The position numbers and the translations under genes were made by a program. A stretch of DNA of 64,000 nt from a virus, in IMG/VR virus record IMGVR_UViG_3300011113_000257, positions 1 to 64,000 of that record, one strand, 5' to 3'. The notes beneath the pieces are model-generated. The model did no database searches. It was not told where the DNA came from and saw nothing but the letters and a program-made list of their open reading frames with translations. Positions 29,801-37,271 of the stretch are shown here, piece by piece. How positions within the stretch are numbered: position 1 is the stretch's first letter; every line of letters starts with the position of its first letter.

Positions 29801-32368
29801 GCCTTCGCCATCCATCATTGCTTGCATTTCTTCGTCAGTTAGGTCACCAGATGAGCGACCTTCTTCTACGTCAGAAGCAACTGGCTTATTATCAGCCTGC
29901 GCAGCCCAAGCGCGGTCGGCAATTTCTTGAAGGATTTCGTTGGTATCTTCGCCTTGAAGTTGAAGCGCATCGCGAATGTATTCTGGAGCAATTTCCATAA
30001 CAAACTCGTCGCCATTTTCATCAGTGTAGGAGAATGGTGCTTTGCCTGCGGAATATTTGCTGCCTTCATCACGAGGCTCTAGAGCAAACTCGAGGCTGTC
30101 AATAAGGTCCTCAGAAGGAAAATCTTGTGCAAGAACATATGGGTCATCAGTCCAACCAACAGGAATGCCTTCTTGGTTTAGAGCATCCCCTTCTTCAACT
30201 GTGAGGATATCTTCAAGAGCGACTGGGTTAGGGTCAATCTGAGTGTAACTCTCTGGAAATTTGATGTCTTCATTGCTTGGTAAAAATGGAACGTGGTCAA
30301 AACCGCTATCAACCCATGACTGCAACTCATCTTCAGTCAGACCTTCAATAAGAGCAGGGTGGTTAGGGTCTTCTTCTTCGCTCTCTTCTTCAGCAGTATT
30401 TACATCTTCAATTGGCTGTTTGCCCTTCGCAGGAGTTATTTCGCTAACTTCTGGGATATCTTTAATGCGGTCGAGAGCGTCTGCAACGTCCTCGCCTCTA
30501 ATTTCTGCAATAGGCTTTGCTTCTGGAGTTTCTACTACAGAAGGTTCTTCTATTTCCGCTTCTGGTTCTTGTGCGCGGTCTAGGCGAGCCTTGCCCTTTT
30601 CATAAGTGTCAGCAACAAACTTATCTGCATTCTTACCTTGCTTCTTAAGAGCAAAGTAAAGTGCTTCTGCTGGAACTTCTTCTACTCCCTCGTTGAACTC
30701 TAAACCGCCGTAGCCTAAGCCATTAATACGGTCTAGACTGTCTCCAATAAGAGCCTCTTGTAGAGCGTTAGCAATTTCCCGTGGCTTAAATTTAGTAGCA
30801 AGTGTTTCAGGGTCATCGGTGAAGTCAGTGCTGTCTTCAGTTACGCGACCGCTTGGAGTGTAGTCTCCTTGCTCGAGTTCGTAAGCACCCTGCGGAACTT
30901 CAAGAGCAGGAGCAGTTTCCTTAGGAAGTTTTGCAATAGGTTGTTGTTTTTCTTCTTTTTTGTCTTGCTGTATTTCCTGTCCACCAAGTTTTTTAGTGAT
31001 AGCCTCTGCGCCCTTGCGGAAGTCATCTTCAAAGCCTTGGAATTTTTTACCAAAAGTTACTTGATTTGGTCTAGCATCTGCATCATTAGCAAGTACGTTA
31101 GCAATATTTTCTGCTTGCTCGGCAAGTTGTTCTGGGGTACGGTCTGAAGGGGCAGTGCCGTCACGTAGGAATGCAGCAATGTTTTGTGCAACATTGCGCA
31201 TTGCTCCTGCAGTTTCGTTGTTTGCAATTTCGTCAAGACCTTCAAGAAGCATGTCTTCAGTAATCTCTTGTGACGGCTCAGCCCCGCCAATAGCATCTTT
31301 TGCGGACTCGTCAAGCATTGAAGCCCAACTATCGCCCTTAGCAACTTCGTCTCCATTTTCGTCAATCAAACGGTAAGACTTTGAGCCGTCCTCATTGTCA
31401 GTCTGAGCAACAGTGTAAACACCATCTGAGAAAGCCTTTTCGCCTGGGTTGCCTTGAAAATTATCTACTGGCACCCAGCCTGCAGGAGAATCTACAAACT
31501 CTAAATCTGCTTCGTCAATAATGTCTGACTCATCTGCTGCTGAAAGACGAGCAGGAACAGGACTATAGCCATCTTTAGTTTTTCCTGGAAGATATGCTTC
31601 AACATTTTCTACAGAACTTGCAGGAACGCGAACAATGCCTTTAGGAGTTTGAATATCATAAGTATTTGAACTGGCAGTAGCACCGACCACGGTGCCAGTC
31701 AGCCAGCGCTTAGAGCCATCTTTAGTGCGTACAGGAACACGGGCTCCACCACCTTGGTAAGCAAATTGACCTAAGCGGTTACGAAGTTGGCGCATAGCAC
31801 GCATACGACGATTAATATAAGAGTTACCATCGCCAGAGAATGCTGCAGTAATTGCTTCAAGGGCTTGCGCACCATCTCGAGTGGAACTCAAGCGAGTTGT
31901 AGCGTACTTACGCTGTTCTTCAGTTGACTCAACTGAGAAAGCAGAAGCAAGAAGAGGAGCATGTTCTTCAGAAATACGAGGGTCAGCCAAGTACCACTGC
32001 ATCTGAGCATCTGCAAGAGCAGAAGCAGTCATTGCATGAGGTGCTGCTGAGAATGGGTGAGCAGTTGTAAGAAGGTCAGAGTACTTAGAAACTGAAGAGT
32101 AAGAAACATGACCTTGCGCAAGATTAATGAATGACTTAAGTTCATTAAATGCGTAACTACGACGACTAGAGAAAAGACTAAAGTGGCGACTTTCGTTTAG
32201 AGCACGCCAAACTACTTCGATAGCAGATGCATCAGTTACTTGACGTAGTGGAGCAACTCTGGAGTTAGCAGAGGCAACAACAGCCAAAACGTCTTGACGA
32301 ATTAAAAGAGCCTGTTCAACTGCTGAACGACGCTTCACGCCTTTAGTTACTTTAGTTCTGTTATTCAC
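20885..32368 (-). CDS. Giant multidomain head protein: exonuclease and kinase-like domains
   Basis: 3827 residues from a GTG that overlaps the previous stop (GTGA). Residues 1-240: helical and basic, capsid-associated in style. About 300-1000: acidic repetitive linker with repeated IADAL-type helices. Two related modules, GYFPGHPVQEKLW (~1211) and GYYPGHELQEKQW (~1351). About 1490-1660: a DEDDh exonuclease with D1496 and E1498 (FFDYETTGLDP), D1588 (NSRFDRKF) and H1646/D1651 (HSADAD). Pro-rich linkers near 2518 and 2633. About 3241: GAYVWAITGFNW. About 3550-3810: a HipA/PI-kinase-like fold with K3582 and a catalytic-loop motif QNEDRNPQN (D3695). Probably packaged in the head and ejected; the activity is inferred. 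Confidence 0.75.
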   Translation of the reverse strand: MNNRTKVTKGVKRRSAVEQALLIRQDVLAVVASANSRVAPLRQVTDASAIEVVWRALNESRHFSLFSSRRSYAFNELKSFINLAQGHVSYSSVSKYSDLLTTAHPFSAAPHAMTASALADAQMQWYLADPRISEEHAPLLASAFSVESTEEQRKYATTRLSSTRDGAQALEAITAAFSGDGNSYINRRMRAMRQLRNRLGQFAYQGGGARVPVRTKDGSKRWLTGTVVGATASSNTYDIQTPKGIVRVPASSVENVEAYLPGKTKDGYSPVPARLSAADESDIIDEADLEFVDSPAGWVPVDNFQGNPGEKAFSDGVYTVAQTDNEDGSKSYRLIDENGDEVAKGDSWASMLDESAKDAIGGAEPSQEITEDMLLEGLDEIANNETAGAMRNVAQNIAAFLRDGTAPSDRTPEQLAEQAENIANVLANDADARPNQVTFGKKFQGFEDDFRKGAEAITKKLGGQEIQQDKKEEKQQPIAKLPKETAPALEVPQGAYELEQGDYTPSGRVTEDSTDFTDDPETLATKFKPREIANALQEALIGDSLDRINGLGYGGLEFNEGVEEVPAEALYFALKKQGKNADKFVADTYEKGKARLDRAQEPEAEIEEPSVVETPEAKPIAEIRGEDVADALDRIKDIPEVSEITPAKGKQPIEDVNTAEEESEEEDPNHPALIEGLTEDELQSWVDSGFDHVPFLPSNEDIKFPESYTQIDPNPVALEDILTVEEGDALNQEGIPVGWTDDPYVLAQDFPSEDLIDSLEFALEPRDEGSKYSAGKAPFSYTDENGDEFVMEIAPEYIRDALQLQGEDTNEILQEIADRAWAAQADNKPVASDVEEGRSSGDLTDEEMQAMMDGEGIAEEPSVTEVIAERARGIQPGGGLTIDTLDGSEPTEGFVVARQGFNKEINFDEFMSDPEKYIYDYLAENKDALSEDNMYLGFWHDEENNEMVLDVSEVFSDREAGIQAGIDRNQQAIYDIGSNEVVNTGGTGDREEATESQPSEGTEETQPDDGRGTEGIREGSGTSAEEEATGPVSPAGTPLSVKQSNLPLNELEFGDYIDPSQFDVDVPNGSHSWYMGFTPRDEEIIEDTDENGVTTSSITGYITGFDAYGNEIDRTVVVDVSSDAQKFTTFNPSSYKNPNAETKVTDSPEDIWGLNTESNLPSKASIVKFSAPVTDMQPGDVTIGDNFTITEVGTEPDSRGKISVKGYFPGHPVQEKLWKNTTPINFVRGIPAEDMPMSGNLPEIHKPRYADFQGGSNSQEFKLAYAKWRGMINAARGRWTNRYDVASYEFNPTTDIHRVKVHTNELKPGDVMADATKGNFVIVSVSDPNPDNPDHADAINQGLLIVKGYYPGHELQEKQWKPRQEGRNGREYKMEVIRNSELPESGPLPAINQGEVIDGRYVRNTDPEFLKQYNQNLATAASLYNFPSDAPEVDYPQEVNPALREAPRPVPEREPRSPFEVSDPFAQGAFAEMLREAGSWENLREAMKGMTFTFFDYETTGLDPNTENPVQLGAVKIKDGVVVDRFNMYMNPGRPLEGWSKDNLKDGDGNPLSDEFLQQQASMEEAHQAFADWVGADTILGAQNSRFDRKFLENVLSNTGVDFTPTGYIDPQSLARAINADAGNPRKGVALGKLAEEYGVSLENWHSADADAEAAALIFGKLLDRAQAENLANGQFDVDAIAAKHAEDSAFYDSVTYPNYLRDLEAWNMSQAVANALAGNDVDVDQLVSDAKNTTENITPESAEDVAGVKASKDLASKPTRLGKTEWVLNDANTRPIDREDVRANSLEVGDFMRTRKGDRWSQVVGVEEVEDNRFSIHRIDLESGEEFVSGPYWGGTRLDNVRRPISANSLSTGEEGDPTLTDVVEPSEKPAPRLEHTADNIDDFNAETTVEDNGDGTLTATTKVFDENGDLVGEQENIVDSVDEAQTIGDSVLRALHEDIIALSLEMFNAEKDTKPTEEEKPSQILDVTYPTQRSEAIVYDKDGVAYKITVMQMPKRFGGGYEVGVFKDKGLSNWEEAQERFLGEGVNIANFQRFETLEDAKSATEEINKFLQPAVKTPKKPARSKQQNLEAKRARIQNGAYLIYQSVDGEGSYVWRNPDESTVPLDMSDPEQAGDLSIGRVFGAQGERVVESPEDVTTELLNKDLSDLNDDDQEGTEEPVVFEPGTPVDGNVILEGGTIIAPQRVVGPDGREYDVATILLPRIDGAPERYEVVAVDPNNPNRRAKASSAATLGEAKALHADMINGLADGSIQADYNFDANTDVRAVTPGDSSPYTTDESMMSGTPAMRRRIIGNKIFRKWQARNNIYADGVNQARVGDRVVHSYDGWNSRGEGTVVGWHVVENDGDIPREGYAIVAFRDGSYALWATRMLFLNGRTAGMENRTDYEPPKELETRPNLDPMRREQYALTNKYIVKRSYRNQDGTYQVKIYPYISKRQGAQVGETRRAYRMWGEILDQINEYRRQNGLPVLAQSDLPLVIPDVDSRDGRGRTWIRMMGGTPPTPPTPPAGPSGDNNDGGGTPPVTPPSTPTPESTLTPTDALYNESQLSPEVYQNLMGYYDKGGRDLRAGNTALTDVGDLVYIFDTVGQRNVGEFKPDGSVDWFSNTARARHGRDFLDALRSVDAVPAGSIPPPPPPTSGPIQEESAEQPTPTLAPTNPEQERATELADFVDNFNSLTSGNSENGIRAKMAEISRLAGNDTLLIIDDRNGSLAVRIKWDEDAQGYSVARGGLDEVGYFADLDAAGLEAVSRLEGARPFRQTTSEPAQTTATTPTVRRATARNPYPLQPRADREITPEELENIRAEFATRAGNLISATPFEVSIREDNNSISIKIPLTGYEGVMTHSLGRGGWTINRVSDDGRLINGASKPKTNDAIDQLVTKASDSVNQYQITRFGSSRRQLGDLIRSLPDYNSSEYRSFTKDSAGPNDTWEASFQHKPKGYVNGYKVDVSISLDGESSASVSVVKPNGESDVYELTPSSNYDQLVDSIRDKVSELVSQNNEETLAAKQARATAKAGEIQESFENLELTPNRVPLARRFLNRLMGEILPVQQLEFDGSMEGVSDINFDRIDDNPVLTPNGDFVDQQYFQDKGWEAQKAAQIARAGTSRPSIAEVARISREGTERELNEAFKLILGAGNMFGPALKVQSVTADGRVRETGASSIYAFVTIKDTTTGKTYNARRTFNFVDGKLDNVYNASMFIEGATPSGFSSLFNQFAENYYIANGAKFITVTAAGGGDATGAYVWAITGFNWASASVGYDRLKKMYDEIQRDGSRYVSGSADKARSRADMEAYVQQAFDAYGVSSWEELRQAAVMDVHPSFPTPRELAMVGWDPNARKTQLKWFGKSYMIANQWNGKKVLDPNATERKQNHAYDAMKDAVDVLSSTGETSFENNENIKRHFTNRETYQGDGEIIAPYADELTLLVGYDGSRSVSLLSPPAKAALGKYIATTLANQENLSLTNEDTPSGRAVDAGIISDLVNILSALQKDRLALEPNRESFSSQGESVLTLPSSIFNPLMPEGVAQEVMNPDTGEILPLTITKLVRQSSVSPTTGPSISGPYSGASNSWKVESNITGEVFYVKDASTNTAALAETSSNALGRALGIIGLPVIEKHSSDDRNLIITSELGTNLSIPALRTQELVVAPNDSPELDTAYLVKMSESRLFDIDETDVSSRVSVNNSLGMLILDAVIQNEDRNPQNVIMVRGNDVPNSSSHQNESESYIPIPFDNAASVAVQTALEQTSVGYQSPYDYLSRSFAQSNELGKQFYDRFGPVTLKALIDKIIDDAFDRLRAEYGPHIPQEILNMFVDRMGEIRNYSPDTWTEIYG

Positions 32369-33480
32369 GAAGAAGAACCCTTCTCGAAGCGAGGCAATAA
32401 GTCAGCGTCTTTACTGTCGTATGTATATTCTGCCACATTTTTTACACGACTATATGGGTCTTCGTTATCTTTAACTGCTCGCAACCACGTTGCGCGAAGT
32501 GCTGGGATAACTTCATAACCTAAACCAGAAAATTCTGCTAAGGCAGTAATAGCATCTTCTGTTGATTCGTATTCTTCTAAATCTTTAAGGGTTGTAGAAA
32601 GTTCTTGCTCGTAGTACATGTCATCTACATCTTGCTTAAGTTTTGCTCTGTCGTATTCAATAACAGCATCATCGTTGACAGCACCTTCAGGAAGAACTGC
32701 AAAACGGCATTTGCCCATAGGCTCTACTGGTAGAGCAATAATTTGGCACTGGTCTCCGCCTTGATAGAAAACGCAGTTAGCACAGATGACACCAATCGAA
32801 GCAACTTCATTTTCTGCAGCAGGAGTATAGCCAGCCCAAACGCCAATCTGGTCTTCGTTGAACTTTCCGTGCTTAGCAACAACTTCAAGCAGAGCATCTG
32901 CTAGGTCTCGCTCTTCTGGAACCAATCGAGCAGAGGCTGTAAGCGCTGAAGCAGAACTTTTTGTACTACGAGGATGTGACGCAGGAAGTAAGTCGTTATC
33001 TTGCTTGTAGGCAGCGTTAGAAGGCTTTCCAGACTTAAGAAGTTTTAGGAAAGCGTTAACGCGAGCCATAGCCCACTGGTCGCGAGTCATACCTGGTCGA
33101 TGTGAGACTGAGAAAGCACCTGCTCCACGGCGGTAAACAGCCTTAAGCATTCCTAAAGTAGCCTTGCGACCTTCTTTAGCCTTTTCGTTATGGTCAGAGA
33201 CTTTATTTTTTAGAGACTCTTCTACTTTTGCAGAAAACTTAATAGCCTTAGATTTTCCAGTTGAGGCAGAGCCTTTAGGGTTTGTGCTGGAACCTTTAAT
33301 TCTGTCTTTCTTTGGAGCAGGAGTCTGAGAAATAGTTCTTTTCTTTTTCGCTGCAAATTCTGCATCGCTTGAATCGTCAGAAGCATCTATTGGCACACAG
33401 TTAGGAACCATTTGTCCATCTTTGCCTTTCTTCATACCAACTTGCTTATAGCCATCCCAGCAAGGATTATTATCAGGCAT
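32365..33480 (-). CDS. Head protein with basic domain and Cys motif
   Basis: 371 residues. The N-terminus has a CWDGYKQVGMKKGKDGQMVPNC-like opening (two Cys) and a Lys/Ser-rich linker. About 115-165 holds VYRRGAGAFSVSHRPGMTRD, a domain found in head proteins of many large phages. About 225-265 has CANCVFYQGGDQC and a later GKCRF, a four-Cys set resembling the cluster of the 19555 gene. It overlaps the portal end by 8 nt and the giant gene by 4 nt. Likely XkdF-like or minor capsid in role. Confidence 0.6.
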   Translation of the reverse strand: MPDNNPCWDGYKQVGMKKGKDGQMVPNCVPIDASDDSSDAEFAAKKKRTISQTPAPKKDRIKGSSTNPKGSASTGKSKAIKFSAKVEESLKNKVSDHNEKAKEGRKATLGMLKAVYRRGAGAFSVSHRPGMTRDQWAMARVNAFLKLLKSGKPSNAAYKQDNDLLPASHPRSTKSSASALTASARLVPEERDLADALLEVVAKHGKFNEDQIGVWAGYTPAAENEVASIGVICANCVFYQGGDQCQIIALPVEPMGKCRFAVLPEGAVNDDAVIEYDRAKLKQDVDDMYYEQELSTTLKDLEEYESTEDAITALAEFSGLGYEVIPALRATWLRAVKDNEDPYSRVKNVAEYTYDSKDADLLPRFEKGSSS

Positions 33481-35218
33481 TTTCTACACCTTCTGTAGGC
33501 GGACCAAACAATTCAGGGAAGTTTTCTACTGTTGGTTCTAGAGTCATACCAGTTTCAACTGGTTCTTCTGTAGGGGCTTCAGGGGCTTGAGGCTCCTCTG
33601 GTGTTGGCTCTATTGGTGCTTCTCCTGAAAGGGCTTGAGTAACCTCAGGTGGAAGTGGACCAACAGAATTAGCCTGTTGCGCACCCTTAATCTTTGTCAT
33701 CATGTCAGGAGCAAGGGCAGCGAGTGCTGCTTCTGTAAGTTCAGGTGTGAGCATTCCTTTTTCGAAGAACATACGAATTGCAAGTTCTTCAGGAGTAGGT
33801 GCATCTGCATCCGAGAAACCGTGAGCATGTCGCCAAGTAGAAAGCGAGATTGCCATCTTGTCAAAACCTGCATCAGCATCAGCAGCGCGGTCATTGCGAG
33901 TTGAAATTGCTGATGGGTCATACCAAACAACAATGCGGTCTACGTCTGATTCTGCGAAACCATTTGCCAAAAGGTAAGGGCGTAAGTAAACAACTGTAAT
34001 TGCATCTGCAATAAGAAGCATGAGTGGCTCAATATGGGTCTTGTAGAGCGTCTCATCAATCTGCAGGGCGTTTGAGTACTTGACGTTGGCTAAGCCAGTG
34101 ATTACGTCTTTAGGCACGTCTACGCCCTGCAGAATGCGTTCCAGTACGCGGTCAGCACGTTGGGCTAGGGCAGGGTCAAAGGAGCGCTCAAACTTAAATT
34201 GCTTAATAGCATCGCCAAGTTCTGCAGGACCACGAATGATAAGTGGAACAACTGCGCTGGCAGAGTCCTCATCCTTAATAGGAGTGGTCATTGCATCGAT
34301 AAGTTGCTCTTCAAAGTCGTCTTGCTGTTCTTCAATAAGAATGTCTGGGTCTACGTCTACGTCATCAGAGTATGGGTAGTCAGGTTGTGCATTTGCTGCA
34401 ACGCTTAGACCATCTGGTAAGTAAAGTGCGCCAGCGTTGAGGCGTGAACGCGCTGTTGCACGGAAAGTACGATTAAGAAGTAGAAGTTCTGCGCAAAGGT
34501 CTAACAAACCGCGTAATGATGAGTCTGCCTCGTCTGAGTAGCGTGGGTGTGAGCGCCAGATGCGTCCTACAAATGCTTGACTACCTAGTTGATGGCTAGA
34601 TTTGTTGTTTGAGCCACCCATACCGTTGCCCATAGCCTGTTCACGGCGACCAATTACGCTGTAACCACCCTTAGGGTCTGCAAGAACTTCGTCAACGGAC
34701 TTAATATCCCACGACTCAGAAGTTCCACGCATAGGCTGTGAAGGCATTTGCACTAAGTAGCATTCGCCAGCAACAGAAAGGTTAAGAGCAGCGTCGCGCA
34801 AGAGTCCAGCCTGACCACCGTAAGCGGAATCAAGACGACCTAAGGCGCGTTCTGCGCCATCCTTCATGCGTTGGTCAATAATTGAAGAGTCTCTTACATT
34901 TACAGGAGTTTCAGAAGGATTTTCTACAACTGCTGCGTAAATGCGAATGCGTGAAATTACAGAGGCTACAAGATTGAATGCATATTTTAATTCGCCGATT
35001 GCATCGTAGTATTCCCAAGCCTCGGCTTGCCAAGAAGATGAATTAGAAGAGCGACGTGCGCGAAATTGTTCGTATTCCCCTTTGTCCCCAATTTTCATTT
35101 GTTGCGCTGCAGCAGTTAAAGGACGAATTGCTGAATATGGCAGTGGTTCTAGTGGAGTACCACCAGAATTTAAAGCGCGTACTGGACGGTCGGCATCATC
35201 GCGACTAAATACACCCAT
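33473..35218 (-). CDS. Portal protein
   Basis: 581 residues. The features are those of SPP1/HK97-type portals of actinophages: WEYYDAIGELKYAFNLVASVISR near residue 75, LLDLCAELLLLNRTFRATARSR near 240, VPKDVITGLANVKYSNALQI near 375 and a Pro/Glu-rich C-terminus. The portal forms the dodecameric vertex ring through which DNA is packaged. Start ATG 35218 with SD AAAGGAG. The head protein follows with an 8-nt overlap. The large terminase expected upstream is not found in this window. Confidence 0.85.
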   Translation of the reverse strand: MGVFSRDDADRPVRALNSGGTPLEPLPYSAIRPLTAAAQQMKIGDKGEYEQFRARRSSNSSSWQAEAWEYYDAIGELKYAFNLVASVISRIRIYAAVVENPSETPVNVRDSSIIDQRMKDGAERALGRLDSAYGGQAGLLRDAALNLSVAGECYLVQMPSQPMRGTSESWDIKSVDEVLADPKGGYSVIGRREQAMGNGMGGSNNKSSHQLGSQAFVGRIWRSHPRYSDEADSSLRGLLDLCAELLLLNRTFRATARSRLNAGALYLPDGLSVAANAQPDYPYSDDVDVDPDILIEEQQDDFEEQLIDAMTTPIKDEDSASAVVPLIIRGPAELGDAIKQFKFERSFDPALAQRADRVLERILQGVDVPKDVITGLANVKYSNALQIDETLYKTHIEPLMLLIADAITVVYLRPYLLANGFAESDVDRIVVWYDPSAISTRNDRAADADAGFDKMAISLSTWRHAHGFSDADAPTPEELAIRMFFEKGMLTPELTEAALAALAPDMMTKIKGAQQANSVGPLPPEVTQALSGEAPIEPTPEEPQAPEAPTEEPVETGMTLEPTVENFPELFGPPTEGVENA

Positions 35219-35257
35219 TTATTACTCCTTTGTCGTTTTTATTACGGAGCATGAGGG

Positions 35258-35557
35258 TTATTCCTTGTTCTCATACGCGGTAAGCAATCCCGCCATCGCA
35301 GAAAGTGCTAATGCAACTGCAAAAAAGCGGAATGTTGTTGCATCGATTGTATACCAAGTTGCAAAGCCTAATCCTAGCCACACACTAGAGCACCACTCGC
35401 AAGTAAATAGGTATCCTATGCGTGTAGTTTCTGGTGGATAGCGGTTCCATATCTTATTTCTGACGTTAGAAAAAATTTCATCTTGCGTAACTAGCCTTGT
35501 AGCGCGATAAATTGCTAGTGAAAACACAATAAAATCAACAATATTTAGAGTTTGCAT
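35258..35557 (-). CDS. DUF1360-like small membrane protein
   Basis: 99 residues. The N-terminal segment FIVFSLAIYRATRLVTQDEIF, then CEWCSSVWLGLGFATWYT and a C-terminal hydrophobic helix (FFAVALALSAMAGLL) match the DUF1360 pattern (R-x-T-R-L, then C-x-x-C-x-S-x-W). Several helices insert in the membrane. These proteins are common in Firmicutes and actinobacterial phages; the function is unknown. SD AAGGA precedes the ATG. Confidence 0.7.
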   Translation of the reverse strand: MQTLNIVDFIVFSLAIYRATRLVTQDEIFSNVRNKIWNRYPPETTRIGYLFTCEWCSSVWLGLGFATWYTIDATTFRFFAVALALSAMAGLLTAYENKE

Positions 35558-35565
35558 ATAAATCC

Positions 35566-35925
35566 TTAGTTAGCGCTCAAAATTGAGCCAACTGGTGACC
35601 AGTTTTTTAGTCGTGAACCGCAACCACAAGACTTATCTTTTTTAACTGCGATAATTTTATTCGTAACTGTAATAAAACGTGTTATTTTTTGTTGGTCAAC
35701 GTCTTTTTGCGTGTATTGCTCCCTAAAAAACATCACAGGACCAGTACTAGAATCAACGCCAATGTAAACAGTTGTCTCATCTGCAATAACACGGGCAACA
35801 GGGAGCAGTTTTGAGCCTCTCACTGCAGAGTTTTGTTGGTGATTGATTTGGTACATATCTATGTTTGGATATGTTTCGCTTGGAGTAATGTGAACATTGG
35901 CTGGAAAAGTGTCTAAAAGTCTCAA
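35566..35925 (-). CDS. Unknown protein near portal
   Basis: 119 residues if started at the TTG at 35925, which has AGGA 8 nt upstream. The longer frame to 35991 would overlap the upstream gene by 56 nt. It holds VARVIADETTVYIGVDSSTG and ends with SCGCGSRLKNW, a CxC pair. No family is recognised. Confidence 0.45.
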   Translation of the reverse strand: MRLLDTFPANVHITPSETYPNIDMYQINHQQNSAVRGSKLLPVARVIADETTVYIGVDSSTGPVMFFREQYTQKDVDQQKITRFITVTNKIIAVKKDKSCGCGSRLKNWSPVGSILSAN

Positions 35926-35935
35926 GAGGGGTTTC

Positions 35936-36223
35936 CTATCGGATGTAGTGCGTGAATTGGAAGTCTTCCCAACCAAGCATTTCGGTAGCAAGTTCGGTGG
36001 AAATGATAATAGGTGATTCGGGACTTGAACTGTTCAGTCTTTTCTGAAAATCGTCTTCTGAATAAATGTAAGTAGCGTTTTTGAAGGCTTGTAGTTCCTC
36101 GCGAGGGATTGAAAGTGGTTTTGGTGGCGTTCCGTGACTAGTTAGGGCTTGAAGAAGCCTTGATTGGGGGTGGTCTGAGCGTGATGGGTTTAACCACACA
36201 ACACAGCAAAGGTCAGTTGTCAT
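35936..36223 (-). CDS. Unknown small protein
   Basis: 95 residues with no recognised domain. It starts 4 nt inside the end of the HTH gene (ATGA-type overlap at 36220-36223), so it is translationally coupled to it. It has a hydrophobic N-terminus with CCVVWLNP and a Ser/Pro-rich middle. Confidence 0.5.
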   Translation of the reverse strand: MTTDLCCVVWLNPSRSDHPQSRLLQALTSHGTPPKPLSIPREELQAFKNATYIYSEDDFQKRLNSSSPESPIIISTELATEMLGWEDFQFTHYIR

Positions 36224-36687
36224 AGGTTTGATAGTCCTTTACTTACTCGGCGAAACATTGCACGAGGGGAGACCTCGCAGGCTTTAGCGATTCTTTGGAC
36301 GGGAACGCCTTTTAGGTATAAATCGGTGGCAAGTTTGGTTAGGTCTTCATTTGCTAGGCGAAATGGCGAGGACGGGGGCGTTTTTGCTCGACAGCGTTGC
36401 GCTAGATGAGAAAGACGCTTAAGTTCTGGAACAAGTTTAGGTGGGACTTTAGGGGAGATTGGGCGTACAGGAAGATTAGGAGTTGGTAGAGGGGCTGGGT
36501 TTTTCTCGTCTGTGTAGCCAGTGTCTTCCTGTTTAATCCAGTTATAAACCGTAGATTTTGGGCGCGGAGGTATTAGGGAGTCGCCTAGTTCTTTGAGAGA
36601 CCAACCAGCCTCGTGGAGCGCCAAAAGACGGTTTGGAATTAGTGGTCCAAGTGAGTTCAGAAACTCTTTTTCAGATTCTGGGAGCAT
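36220..36687 (-). CDS. Two-HTH DNA-binding protein
   Basis: 155 residues. Two helix-turn-helix-like segments can be seen: an N-terminal one around WSLKELGDSLIPPRPKSTVY and a C-terminal one around GVPVQRIAKACEVSPRAMF. They are separated by a Pro-rich linker. This could be a transcription regulator or a small terminase-type DNA-recognition protein. It lies first in the virion gene block after the tiny zinc-finger gene, which fits either role. Confidence 0.6.
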   Translation of the reverse strand: MLPESEKEFLNSLGPLIPNRLLALHEAGWSLKELGDSLIPPRPKSTVYNWIKQEDTGYTDEKNPAPLPTPNLPVRPISPKVPPKLVPELKRLSHLAQRCRAKTPPSSPFRLANEDLTKLATDLYLKGVPVQRIAKACEVSPRAMFRRVSKGLSNL

Positions 36688-36691
36688 GGCT

Positions 36692-36823
36692 CTATTGTAC
36701 AGAGTTTTCTCTTAAGTGTTTCTCCTCGCAGTCACGGGCGAGTTGGGGGACAACGTATTGTTTGCCGCACCAGTCGCAGAACCAAAGATGGTCGTAATTA
36801 GACTTCGAGTTCGAGTCTGACAA
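36692..36823 (-). CDS. Zinc-finger microprotein
   Basis: 43 residues from a TTG at 36823 with AAAGGA upstream. The sequence contains HLWFCDWCGKQYVVPQLARD followed by C and later H, i.e. a C-x2-C-x(12)-C-x(3)-H zinc-finger arrangement. It is shorter than most annotation cut-offs. It ends 4 nt before the HTH gene start, so both share one transcript. Confidence 0.5.
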   Translation of the reverse strand: MSDSNSKSNYDHLWFCDWCGKQYVVPQLARDCEEKHLRENSVQ

Positions 36824-37198
36824 AGAGTTCCTTTCGACACTTACATTCTAAGCCGGGATAAGTTGAACGGAAAGACGAAAAAGGTGAACAGTAACTTTAT
36901 TTGGATTTGGGCGCTGAGGCGGCTGTCGTTGTTTCGTACACTTGTTCTAATCGTTTCGGCATTTTTATTTGAATTTTCAACTAACAAACTTTTAGAAATT
37001 TTTTATTTCTTTGTGCCTTTGTCTTTAAGTTTGCCTTTGCTTTTTGTCTTTATCCTTTTACCTTTTTGTGTGCCTGCCTTTATGACTTGCCTTGCCTTAT
37101 GAGTGTTGCCTACTCATTAAACACGCTCAACACGCTGAAGGAATACAATTATTTTTCCTAGTGTCATAAGGCTTTTCAAAGTATTTACTAAATTCAAC
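36824..37198. other. Noncoding divergent region with polypyrimidine tract
   Basis: About 375 bases between the leftward virion block and the first rightward gene. Roughly 36990-37100 of the plus strand is strongly pyrimidine-rich with recurring CTTTG/GCCTT units. A 79-codon plus-strand frame with a TTG start (36863) crosses it, but its composition simply mirrors the T-rich tract, so I do not call it a gene. The promoter of the leftward block may also lie here. Confidence 0.4.
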
Positions 37199-37227
37199 TT
37201 GCACTAACCTGACTTTTCTGAGACAAT
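37199..37227 (+). promoter_or_regulatory. Promoter for 37272 gene plus 5' hairpin
   Basis: -35 TTGCAC (37199-37204), 17-nt spacer containing TAACCTGAC, -10 GACAAT (37222-37227). A hairpin GTTGC-AAGGG-GCAAC follows at 37239-37253, then SD AAGGAG. Confidence 0.65.
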
Positions 37228-37271
37228 TGTTTTATCAAGTTGCAAGGGGCAACTGATAGAAGGAGACCAAG

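Noticed and set aside
36863-37102. 79-codon hydrophobic plus-strand frame that could be a membrane protein.
   Set aside because: Composition follows the T-rich tract, start is a TTG with a weak SD, and no promoter is evident.
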